The notes below the pieces were generated by a model, which saw only the letters and a list, made by a program, of their open reading frames with translations, was not told the origin of the DNA and ran no database searches. 20,052 nucleotides of DNA from Bacillota bacterium. Its GTDB lineage: Bacteria; Bacillota; Bacilli; Bacillales; Cytobacillaceae. Location: contig JAEWDX010000192.1 in the NCBI GenBank assembly GCA_023389895.1, forward strand, positions 1-20,052. Reading direction: 5' to 3'. Each line of letters opens with the position of its first letter. The first letter of the stretch is position 1. The translations under genes and the position numbers were made by a program. Below are positions 1 through 6,175 of the stretch, piece by piece.

Positions 1-2
1 GG

Positions 3-965
3 AAGATTGTCATGACAACCTCGTTAATTATCTCAGCCATTATTGTTATGATTACGGCTTTTAGTCCAACGTTCTCTACTTTAATTGGTTTTCGCATCTT
101 GCAAGGGATTGTTCTGGCTGGGCTGCCTGCTATAGCAATGGCCTATTTAAGTGAGGAAATGGATCCGCGAAGTCTTGGTATTGCGATGGGAATTTATATT
201 AGCGGGAATTCGATTGGTGGGATGGCAGGCAGAATTATTACTGGGACTGTTACGGATTTCTTTTCATGGAGAATTGCGATGGGAAGCATTGGTGTTCTCA
301 GTCTGATTCTTAGTATTTGGTTCTGGCGTCATTTGCCCAATTCGAAAAATTTTTCTCCGAAGCCGCTGGAATTACGAAGTTTGTTCGCATCATTATTTCG
401 TCATTTACAGGATCCTGCGTTAGTCTGTTTATATCTGATTGGTTTTCTTTTAATGGGCAGCTTCGTAACCCTCTATAATTATATCGGATTTCAATTGTTA
501 GCACCTCCGTATGAACTTAGTCAAACGATTGTTGGCTGGATATTTATTGTTTATTTAACGGGTACATTTAGTTCGACATGGATGGGGCGGCTATCAGATA
601 AAATGGGGCGGAGAAAGGTTCTTTGGATCGGGCTTGTCATCATGGCTTTTGGTGCGATTATTACCCTTTTCGAGCTGTTATGGATAAAAATTATTGGCAT
701 CGCCATTTTCACATTTGGCTTTTTCGGTGCTCATTCGATAGCAAGCAGCTGGGTCGGACGACGTGCGCTAACAGAAAAAGCGCAAGCCTCATCATTGTAT
801 TTATTCTTTTATTATTTTGGTTCAAGTGTTGCTGGTACAGCAGGTGGCTTTTTCTGGTCGCATTTCGGCTGGCATGGGGTTATTGGCTTTATCATTTGCT
901 TACTATTTTTCGCATTTCTATTTTCAGGAAGGCTTTCGAAAGTAGCGGTAAAAGTGAATGGGTAA
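3..965 (+). CDS. MFS transporter, 5' end outside the window
   Basis: Major facilitator superfamily membrane transporter, probably an exporter in the plasma membrane; the substrate cannot be read from sequence. The frame is open to the left edge, so the start codon and probably the first 2-3 membrane helices lie upstream. An ATG at position 12 is internal, because it lies inside a helix and lacks a ribosome binding site. About 320 residues are visible, against roughly 390-410 for the family. Counting from that ATG, residues 28-32 (RILQG) resemble the family's helix-4 region, and GRLSDKMGRRK (192-202) is the conserved loop motif of the second six-helix half. The gene ends 60 bp before the convergent regulator gene. 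The hairpin between them has its U-tract on the minus strand, so it best terminates the regulator. Family assignment is secure; function is not. Confidence 0.85.
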   Translation, partial: KIVMTTSLIISAIIVMITAFSPTFSTLIGFRILQGIVLAGLPAIAMAYLSEEMDPRSLGIAMGIYISGNSIGGMAGRIITGTVTDFFSWRIAMGSIGVLSLILSIWFWRHLPNSKNFSPKPLELRSLFASLFRHLQDPALVCLYLIGFLLMGSFVTLYNYIGFQLLAPPYELSQTIVGWIFIVYLTGTFSSTWMGRLSDKMGRRKVLWIGLVIMAFGAIITLFELLWIKIIGIAIFTFGFFGAHSIASSWVGRRALTEKAQASSLYLFFYYFGSSVAGTAGGFFWSHFGWHGVIGFIICLLFFAFLFSGRLSKVAVKVNG

Positions 966-1008
966 GTAGTAAAAGCTTTGTTTCATTACCACTTAGAATC
1001 TGTAAAGG

Positions 1009-1039
1009 AAAAACGAGCAGAAAACTATTTTTCTGCTCG
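1009..1039 (-). terminator. Rho-independent terminator of the HTH/TPR regulator gene
   Basis: Perfect 10-bp stem (CGAGCAGAAA at 1014-1023 with TTTCTGCTCG at 1030-1039) and a 6-nt loop. Read on the minus strand it is followed by five Ts (1013-1009). The regulator's stop codon (1027-1025) lies in the hairpin loop, so the last codons and the terminator share sequence. There is no T-tract on the plus strand, so it is mainly one-directional. Confidence 0.8.
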
Positions 1040-2290
1040 CTTCGGGTCATTGCTTTTTTCTTGAATGGTGTGAAATGTTTCAATGGCAAAATCTTTAAAT
1101 GGAGAATCTGGAAGTGTTTCAAAATGTTCAATGGCCGTTTTGGCAAATTGAGCGGCTTGAGTCCAGTTCTTTAGTTCAAGCTGACAAAGTGCCTGATAAG
1201 AATCCTTTACGTTAAAAAGTGATAAATCAAACGGATGATGAAGAACGGATGGAATGCTCACTTTTTCAAGCCATTCAAGTGCCTCTAAATAATTCTCAAG
1301 ATAGTATAATACTTTTCCTTTTTCAAGATAGAGATATGGTCTGTAAATTTCGATAGTTGTCTGATCTAAAAGGAATGCATCAATCTTTTCCAGAGCTTGT
1401 TCGTACTCTTGTTTTTCATAAATAAGGGAGTCAATGCTCATTAAATGATAAAATAAAATCGAATTCAAATCGTCAGCAAACTCTCCATATAATTTTAATT
1501 TCTTTGAGTAATACTCATTTTTTTCAATGTTATTCTCCATCATTGCATGTGCAGCAGCCATTCGATACAAATCATCAATTCGGTAGAAAATCCGGCTTTC
1601 TTTTGAAAGGTCGATCGCATTTTCTATGACACGAATCGCTGATTTTGTATCCCCGACAGCAAAATGGAGAGCGGCTTCATGATAATCAAGATCGAGTCTT
1701 GACATCGGATCAAGATAGCTGTAGCTCGCCTCGATTTTAGCACGTTCAGTTAATAAAATTGATAATGACTCTGAATATTTATGTTCGAGAAATGTTTCTT
1801 TTGAACGAAAGATGCCGATATCTACACGTTGTGCTGTAAGATTCATCTCTTCATACAAGGTTGCTGCCTTGTCCGCAAAGAGCAGCCATCCTTCCTTTTT
1901 CTCATAAAAAAGACTACGACTATAAATATCTAATAAGCGTGCTGATTCATATCCTTGTGCAAGTTTTGAAAGATATGGTGTGATTAGCTCAATAATTTGC
2001 TTGTCATTAGAAATGCCTGTTCCATTACTACAAGAGTTTATCTTTTTTTCGTTATATAAGGTTTCAGCTTTTTCAAGAATTGCTCTTAATTCCTGTAAAC
2101 TTATTTCTTCTAATAAATCAGATACCTCTACACCAAGTCGGCTTGCAATATACAGTAAACTCTCCATAGAGGGGTTTGCTTTATTATTTTCAATGAGGCT
2201 AAGCATCCCTTTCGTTAATTCATGTCCTGCGAGAGCTTCAAGTGTCATTTTCTGTTGTTTTCTTAATGTTCGTATTCGTTCTCCAAGCAT
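1025..2290 (-). CDS. XRE-family HTH regulator with C-terminal TPR-like helical domain
   Basis: Cytoplasmic DNA-binding regulator of 421 residues. Residues about 3-60 form an XRE/Cro-type helix-turn-helix (RIRTLRKQQKMTLEAL, then LTKGMLSLIENNKANPS, then LLYIASRLGV). Residues about 110-410 are a run of paired helices with TPR character. This HTH-plus-TPR layout and length match the RRNPP group (NprR, PlcR), whose members respond to peptides. That family tie is inferred from architecture only, and I see no propeptide gene beside it. It is divergent from the MFS gene at 2471. Palindromes at 2321-2339, 2375-2391 and 2431-2447 lie between the two genes, so it most likely controls that exporter and itself. 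On its own strand a TATAAT sits inside the 2321-2339 palindrome. AGAGGAG lies 12 nt before the ATG, slightly far but the best site present. Confidence 0.88.
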   Translation of the reverse strand: MLGERIRTLRKQQKMTLEALAGHELTKGMLSLIENNKANPSMESLLYIASRLGVEVSDLLEEISLQELRAILEKAETLYNEKKINSCSNGTGISNDKQIIELITPYLSKLAQGYESARLLDIYSRSLFYEKKEGWLLFADKAATLYEEMNLTAQRVDIGIFRSKETFLEHKYSESLSILLTERAKIEASYSYLDPMSRLDLDYHEAALHFAVGDTKSAIRVIENAIDLSKESRIFYRIDDLYRMAAAHAMMENNIEKNEYYSKKLKLYGEFADDLNSILFYHLMSIDSLIYEKQEYEQALEKIDAFLLDQTTIEIYRPYLYLEKGKVLYYLENYLEALEWLEKVSIPSVLHHPFDLSLFNVKDSYQALCQLELKNWTQAAQFAKTAIEHFETLPDSPFKDFAIETFHTIQEKSNDPKRAEK

Positions 2291-2320
2291 TTCGAATCGA
2301 CACTCCTCTAATTTGTCTTT

Positions 2321-2339
2321 AGTTTAATTATATTAAACT
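2321..2339. promoter_or_regulatory. Operator-like palindrome O1, overlapping the regulator's own -10
   Basis: AGTTTAATTATATTAAACT: perfect 8-bp arms around a 3-bp centre. The minus strand reads TATAAT at 2332-2327, a plausible -10 box for the regulator gene, although no good -35 is seen upstream of it. Its core is shared with the palindromes at 2375 and 2431. Occupancy here would give autorepression. Confidence 0.7.
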
Positions 2340-2374
2340 TTAGGCAGTAATGGAAGGGGTGTTTGTTCTAGCTT

Positions 2375-2391
2375 GTTTAATTACGTTAAAC
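2375..2391. promoter_or_regulatory. Operator-like palindrome O2, just upstream of the exporter -35
   Basis: GTTTAATTACGTTAAAC: the same dyad as O1 and O3 with one arm mismatch. Its centre is 53 bp from O1 and 56 bp from O3, roughly five helical turns each way. It ends 3 bp before the -35 box at 2395. Confidence 0.65.
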
Positions 2392-2394
2392 TTT

Positions 2395-2423
2395 TTGCTT
2401 GCGCTGGAAGAATATAGTATGAT
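2395..2423 (+). promoter_or_regulatory. Sigma-A promoter of the MFS exporter gene
   Basis: TTGCTT (2395-2400), a 17-bp spacer, then TATGAT (2418-2423). The predicted start near 2430 falls at the first base of palindrome O3, so a bound repressor would cover the transcription start. Confidence 0.7.
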
Positions 2424-2430
2424 ATGATTT

Positions 2431-2447
2431 GTTTAATTAGATTAAAC
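2431..2447. promoter_or_regulatory. Operator-like palindrome O3 at the exporter transcription start
   Basis: GTTTAATTAGATTAAAC: perfect 7-bp arms around TAG, sharing the GTTTAAT...ATTAAAC core with O1. It lies between the -10 (2418-2423) and the ribosome binding site (2456-2463), the usual place for a repressor that blocks initiation. Confidence 0.7.
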
Positions 2448-2470
2448 AATTATTAAAGGAAGTGGATTGA

Positions 2471-3772
2471 GTGGAAGATGTACTGAAGCTGAAAAGGGCA
2501 ACCTACCATTTATGGACATTTACAATTAGTAAGCTGATTTCCGCCTTTGGGGCGCAAGTGTATGCCTTTGCGATCAGCTTTTATATTTTGCAAATGACAG
2601 GTTCGGCAACGAGTTTTGCTACGAACTTAATTTGTAATCTTTTGCCACGTGCCTTAATTGCTCCTTTTGCAGGCTATGTTGCGGATAACTTTTCAAGGAA
2701 GAAAGTGGTTATTTTTGCACAAATCGGCACAACGCTTGCGATTGGTGGACTTCTCATCGTTAGTTTAAATATTGGCTTATCCCTTATCGCCATTTATACA
2801 ACTACCTGTATTTTATCGCTAACATCTACATTCTCTAGTGTAACTTTTACGTCATCGATTAGTGGGCTTGTGAATAAAGAAAGAATTCAGAAAGCTATGT
2901 CATTGAATCAAATGTCGATTTCTTTTGCTTCAATTGGCAGCCCTGCTGTTGGTGGTTTGTTATATGGAGCAGTTTCAATGCCAGTATTCTTAATGATTTA
3001 CATGGTTGCCTCAAGTATTGCAATTATTCTTGAATCAACGATGAACTTCAAACTTTTTGCTAATCGAAAAGAAAAGGTTGAAGGGGAAGAAAAGGAATCT
3101 ATGTGGCAGAGTATGAAGGCTGGTGTTCGTTATTTGAAGACGCAGCAGATCATTTTGACAATCATTTGGATTTCTCTTCTTATTAATTTTCTGTTCGGAG
3201 CATTTGAGGTGGGGTATTCCTTTATCCTTATCGAGAAAATGAAGATGGATTCTCTTCATTTCGGGATAACTGAAGGAGCTTTTGCCATTGGGATGCTCTT
3301 AATGTCAATTTATTTTTCAATAAGAAAAGAAGTAAAATACCCACTCCTTACATCAAAAAGAGGAATTATCGGAATGGGAATCCTTATGGGCGGAGTCGGT
3401 TTTCCTTTAATGGTTAGTATGACTTATAGTATTGTAGTTGCTTATTATGTAATCTTAATGTTTGGTTTTGGTGTACTTATCATTTTCGTAAATACACCAA
3501 TTCAAGTAATGATGCAAAAGCGAATTGATGATGATTATAAAGGTCGTGTCTTCTCCATTCTTGAAACGATGTCGATTGCATTAATGCCATTAGGCATGGT
3601 TATATACGGCTTTCTGTATGATATTTTTCCTGCCCAATTGATCTTGCTTTTATCAGCTAGTACACTTATTATCGTCGTTCTTTATTTAGCTAGACCATCT
3701 GTTATGCGAAATACGCATCCGGAACTTAATAAGTCTAAGCAAGTTAAGAAAGAAGCAGGCAGTTTTTCATGA
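2471..3772 (+). CDS. MFS exporter (DHA3-like drug-efflux type)
   Basis: Twelve-helix major facilitator protein of 433 residues in the plasma membrane, most like the macrolide/drug-efflux branch of the superfamily. The substrate is unknown. The loop motif between helices 2 and 3 is present (GYVADNFSRKK, 68-78, with Asp72 and the basic cluster). The cytoplasmic central loop is about residues 195-215 and highly charged, and the C-terminus is a basic tail. The start is a GTG at 2471, preceded 7 nt upstream by AAAGGAAG; no in-frame ATG has a comparable site. It is transcribed divergently from the HTH/TPR regulator, under a promoter flanked by two operator-like palindromes, a layout typical of ligand-induced efflux pumps. 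No clear terminator follows, so some read-through into the aminopeptidase gene is possible. Confidence 0.87.
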   Translation: MEDVLKLKRATYHLWTFTISKLISAFGAQVYAFAISFYILQMTGSATSFATNLICNLLPRALIAPFAGYVADNFSRKKVVIFAQIGTTLAIGGLLIVSLNIGLSLIAIYTTTCILSLTSTFSSVTFTSSISGLVNKERIQKAMSLNQMSISFASIGSPAVGGLLYGAVSMPVFLMIYMVASSIAIILESTMNFKLFANRKEKVEGEEKESMWQSMKAGVRYLKTQQIILTIIWISLLINFLFGAFEVGYSFILIEKMKMDSLHFGITEGAFAIGMLLMSIYFSIRKEVKYPLLTSKRGIIGMGILMGGVGFPLMVSMTYSIVVAYYVILMFGFGVLIIFVNTPIQVMMQKRIDDDYKGRVFSILETMSIALMPLGMVIYGFLYDIFPAQLILLLSASTLIIVVLYLARPSVMRNTHPELNKSKQVKKEAGSFS

Positions 3773-3830
3773 AATCGTAATTGGCATGAAGATATTTTAC
3801 AAAAATCCCTATTTTAATAGAGGAGAAATC

Positions 3831-3847
3831 ATTTCGTTTACCGAAAT
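3831..3847. repeat. Short dyad in the aminopeptidase leader
   Basis: ATTTCG-TTTAC-CGAAAT, perfect 6-bp arms with a 5-bp centre, 33 bp before the pepA start. It could be an operator or a small leader hairpin; there is no U-tract. Otherwise the 107-bp gap (3773-3879) shows only the ribosome binding site. Confidence 0.4.
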
Positions 3848-3879
3848 AAGGATAGAAATTTAAAAAGGGGTAAATAAAA

Positions 3880-5265
3880 ATGTCAATTCAGGCGACAATC
3901 TTATTTGCTAACGACTTGCAAATTCAGAAAAATGCGCAAATTAAGCGATTTATTGAAAATAGTTCAGCGGGTTTCACATCACTGTTCCTTGGGGAAAAGT
4001 TAGTTGTAGTAATAAAAGAATTTAAAGAAGATAAGCAATCCTATGAAAAAATCCGTATGATAGCCGGGGCAATCGCTCGGGAGCTTAGTGATCGGAAAGT
4101 GAATCAAGCAACCATCCAAGCTACTAAACTAGAGAAATCTTTACCAAATCTAGAAGCAGTAGCATTAATAACAGCCATTGTTGAAGGTTGGCATCTCGGT
4201 GGATATAAGTTTCTGACTTATAAATCGAACGAAGAGGCTTTTCAAACGTCATTGCAAGTCGTTGGAGGAGTGGACATCGATAAATTCATCGAAATAGGGA
4301 AAATTCGTGCAGCAGCGATGTCCTTTTCCCGTGATTTAATGAATGAAGTTCCGAATGTACTAAATCCAGAAACATTTCCGATTGTTTTACAAGAAGAGTT
4401 TGCCCATACAAATGTTCAAGTAAATGTGTTTACTAAAGATAAGCTTGAGGAAATGGAAATGAACGGTGTTTTAACAGTTGGACGTGGCAGTAAATATAAG
4501 CCTTCATTCGTTGAGCTTATCTACAATGGAGACAGCACGAAGCCTTTAGTTGCACTCATTGGAAAAGGGGTCACATTTGATACAGGTGGAATCAGCTTAA
4601 AGAGAGGTAGAGATTTAAGTGATATGCGCATGGATATGGGAGGAGCCGCCGCTGTTGCAGGAGCCATGAAGCTTTTAGCTGCACAGAAGGCGAAAGTAAA
4701 TGTTGTTGCATTAATTCCTATGGTTGAAAACTCACCAGACAATACATCCGTACTTCCAGGTGAAATTATTCGTTATAAAAATGGTCATACGGTGCAAGTT
4801 GGCAACACAGATGCGGAAGGGCGTCTCATATTAGCTGACGGTCTCATTCGTGCAGGTGAATGCGATGCGAAATATATCGTTGATATTGCAACATTAACAG
4901 GTGCAATCGGCAATGCACTCGGATCGAAAATGGCTGGTGTGTTCGGTGATGAACAGCTATCCTATGCAATGAAAAAAATCGGTCAAGAAAATGGTGATTT
5001 TGTTTGGCCAATGCCATTAGTGGATGCCTATGAAAGCTACCTAAAGAGTGATTACGCTGACTTTAATAATATAAGCTCTAAAGGGGAGGCTGGATCTATT
5101 ACAGCAGGCTTATTCCTCCGCCGCTTCGTCCCGAAATCATGCAAATGGCTGCATGTCGATATGGCAGGTGTAATGGAAAGCCAAGAAACAGGGTACTATG
5201 CAAAAGCAGCTACAGGGTTTGGGGCGAGATTGTTAGCTGATTTTACAGTGCATGTATCAAAATAA
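3880..5265 (+). CDS. pepA: Leucyl aminopeptidase, peptidase family M17
   Basis: Cytosolic two-metal aminopeptidase (usually hexameric) that removes N-terminal residues from peptides, 461 residues. The N-terminal macro-like domain is about 1-145 and the catalytic domain 146-461. All catalytic residues of the family can be placed: metal ligands Lys229, Asp234, Asp252, Asp311 and Glu313, and catalytic Lys241 and Arg315. The spacing is identical to bovine lens enzyme (each number plus 21). The family signature NTDAEGRLILAD is at 309-320. The start ATG follows AAGGGG by about 9 nt. It is slightly shorter than E. coli PepA (about 500), mostly at the N-terminus. It stands alone, followed by a terminator at 5281-5326. 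The gene symbol is by family; which M17 paralogue it is cannot be decided here. Confidence 0.93.
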   Translation: MSIQATILFANDLQIQKNAQIKRFIENSSAGFTSLFLGEKLVVVIKEFKEDKQSYEKIRMIAGAIARELSDRKVNQATIQATKLEKSLPNLEAVALITAIVEGWHLGGYKFLTYKSNEEAFQTSLQVVGGVDIDKFIEIGKIRAAAMSFSRDLMNEVPNVLNPETFPIVLQEEFAHTNVQVNVFTKDKLEEMEMNGVLTVGRGSKYKPSFVELIYNGDSTKPLVALIGKGVTFDTGGISLKRGRDLSDMRMDMGGAAAVAGAMKLLAAQKAKVNVVALIPMVENSPDNTSVLPGEIIRYKNGHTVQVGNTDAEGRLILADGLIRAGECDAKYIVDIATLTGAIGNALGSKMAGVFGDEQLSYAMKKIGQENGDFVWPMPLVDAYESYLKSDYADFNNISSKGEAGSITAGLFLRRFVPKSCKWLHVDMAGVMESQETGYYAKAATGFGARLLADFTVHVSK

Positions 5266-5280
5266 AGACAATGCAAAAGT

Positions 5281-5326
5281 AAAAGAGAGGATTTTCGCTC
5301 ATATAGTGAGCGATATTCTCTCTTTT
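5281..5326. terminator. Bidirectional terminator between pepA and the GerPF-like gene
   Basis: Long two-part stem: AAAAGAGAG (5281-5289) with CTCTCTTTT (5318-5326), and inside it CGCTCA (5296-5301) with TGAGCG (5307-5312). The A and T tracts at the ends allow use from both strands, which fits the convergent genes on either side. Confidence 0.8.
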
Positions 5327-5345
5327 GAATTCCTTTACATATCCT

Positions 5346-5585
5346 TTACTCTGGTATTGGACCCGTCTCATGATCATTAATAATTTTTTGGTCAATCTCA
5401 TCAGGATCAATGAAATTCGTACATGAAAATCCTGATGAGGTAATGACCCATATTCCCGTATTAAATGAGCCACTTCCAGCTGGTTCCTTCAAAGCTGTTT
5501 TTGGTGAAACAGTTAATGAATTTCCGAAGTTAACGACACCACCTGTAACTTTTTCAATGTTTATTTCCTTGAAAACTGACGTCAT
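5346..5585 (-). CDS. GerPF/GerPA-family spore germination protein
   Basis: Small protein of 79 residues resembling the GerPA/GerPF family, whose members are made late in sporulation and help germinants cross the coat to inner-membrane receptors. Family marks are GGVVNFGNSLTVSPKT near the N-terminus, AGSGSFNTG in the middle, and DPDEIDQKI near the C-terminus, matching the (V/I)NFGDS...SPKS...GSGSFNTG...DPDVIDQ pattern. Usual length is about 70. I chose ATG at 5585 because AAAGGGTG lies 9 nt upstream; a GTG at 5597 in the same frame would sit on top of that site. It stands alone rather than in a gerPABCDEF operon, so it is probably a GerPF-like paralogue and a direct role in germination is inferred. 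No convincing sporulation promoter was found. Confidence 0.82.
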   Translation of the reverse strand: MTSVFKEINIEKVTGGVVNFGNSLTVSPKTALKEPAGSGSFNTGIWVITSSGFSCTNFIDPDEIDQKIINDHETGPIPE

Positions 5586-5728
5586 CTCTTTAAACACCCT
5601 TTACAAAAAAATGAATTCCATTTGAATAGTTTATTCAGCATTCAAGAATTTTGAAGCAAGTTCCTAAAAATGTTTCCATTACTATACTTATTTAACAAAA
5701 TAATTAAATAAGCTTTTCGTAAATCAAC

Positions 5729-5769
5729 AACATTGATTTATTTTACTAGGTTGACAGATAATCAATGTT
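5729..5769. promoter_or_regulatory. Inverted-repeat cluster straddling the lysine-operon -35
   Basis: AACATTGATT (5729-5738) and AATCAATGTT (5760-5769) are perfect 10-bp inverted copies, 31 bp apart centre to centre. They flank the -35 box at 5751-5756, and the second lies in the promoter spacer. A further AAATCAA (5721-5727) forms a tight dyad with TTGATTT (5733-5739). All lie upstream of the predicted transcript start, so any function would be at DNA level. Confidence 0.5.
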
Positions 5770-5779
5770 ATTGTAGACT
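5751..5779 (+). promoter_or_regulatory. Sigma-A promoter of the lysine riboswitch operon
   Basis: Consensus TTGACA (5751-5756), a 17-bp spacer, then TAGACT (5774-5779). The predicted start is near 5786, about 30 nt before the riboswitch P1 stem. Confidence 0.8.
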
Positions 5780-5799
5780 AACTTTATTAATTGAATAAG

Positions 5800-5822
5800 A
5801 CCTCACTTTTTACTAGTGAGGT
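5800..5822 (+). repeat. 5' leader hairpin that competes with riboswitch stem P1
   Basis: ACCTCACT (5800-5807) pairs perfectly with AGTGAGGT (5815-5822) around a 7-nt loop. The 3' arm covers six of the eight bases of the P1 left strand (5817-5824), so this hairpin and P1 cannot form together. Confidence 0.6.
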
Positions 5823-5993
5823 AGAGGCGCGATATTTAACAGTCTTTAGTGGAGCTTGAGAAGCTATGATGCTATTGAGAAGGAAATGTCGCCGAAGCTT
5901 GTAATATTCTCGAGTATTGCTTGCTGGGTCTGCAGTGAATAATTGCAGGACTGTCTCAATAAACATCCCAGTTTATTGAGTTGTGCTATCTCA
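5817..5993 (+). promoter_or_regulatory. Lysine riboswitch (L-box) aptamer
   Basis: Lysine-binding leader RNA. The hallmark blocks are present in order: TAGAGGCGCGA at 5822-5832, GTCGCCGAAGC at 5889-5899, the GCTGGGTCTGCA...TGCAGGACTGTCT hairpin at 5923-5956, and a long stem CTCAATAAAC/GTTTATTGAG after it. P1 closes the aptamer: TGAGGTAG (5817-5824) with CTATCTCA (5986-5993), including one G-U. In known L-boxes lysine binding stabilises P1 and favours the terminator, so expression falls when lysine is plentiful. The terminator follows at 6034. The antiterminator is not obvious: only CTCA (5990-5993) with TGAG (6040-6043) is clear. The aptamer supports lysine as the substrate of the ABC importer downstream. 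Confidence 0.92.
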
Positions 5994-6033
5994 TCACGGG
6001 AAAAGAGAGGGAATTTATGGTGTCTGTCTATTC

Positions 6034-6063
6034 AAGACCTGAGTTCATCTCGGGTCTTTTTTT
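6034..6063 (+). terminator. Riboswitch-controlled attenuator of the lysine operon
   Basis: AAGACCTGAG (6034-6043) pairs with CTCGGGTCTT (6049-6058), one G-U, loop TTCAT, followed by a run of Ts to 6063. It lies 40 nt after the aptamer and 112 nt before the first gene. Confidence 0.88.
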
Positions 6064-6107
6064 GTTAAGTTTTTAAATTATTAGAATAGATGGAATAATC
6101 TGATTTA

Positions 6108-6116
6108 TGATATAAT
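6108..6116 (+). promoter_or_regulatory. Possible second promoter downstream of the attenuator
   Basis: TGATATAAT: a perfect extended -10 (TGn-TATAAT). The -35 is poor (AGATGG at 17 bp). A start near 6123 would bypass the riboswitch. A TATAC/GTATA dyad (6126-6139) follows directly. Confidence 0.45.
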
Positions 6117-6175
6117 TGATAGGCATATACTGTCGTATAGATTAAATCAAGATAAAATAAGGGGAGGAAATGAAC

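Noticed and set aside
623..1174. 183-codon plus-strand frame overlapping the MFS gene end and regulator gene
   Set aside because: Residue composition is unlike a real protein, it overlaps two genes with clear family motifs, and it crosses a terminator.
5410..5625. 71-codon plus-strand frame opposite the GerPF-like gene
   Set aside because: No ribosome binding site, and the opposite strand encodes a recognisable family.
5600..5637. Sigma-G-like promoter (TGAATA, 18 bp, CATTTTT on the minus strand) for the GerPF-like gene
   Set aside because: The -10 lacks the conserved final TA, and the predicted start would cut into the ribosome binding site.
6170..6175. ATG 6170 as start of the lysine-binding lipoprotein
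   Set aside because: Only 2 nt separate it from GGGGAGG; the in-frame GTG at 6176 has the normal 8-nt spacing. The difference is two residues.
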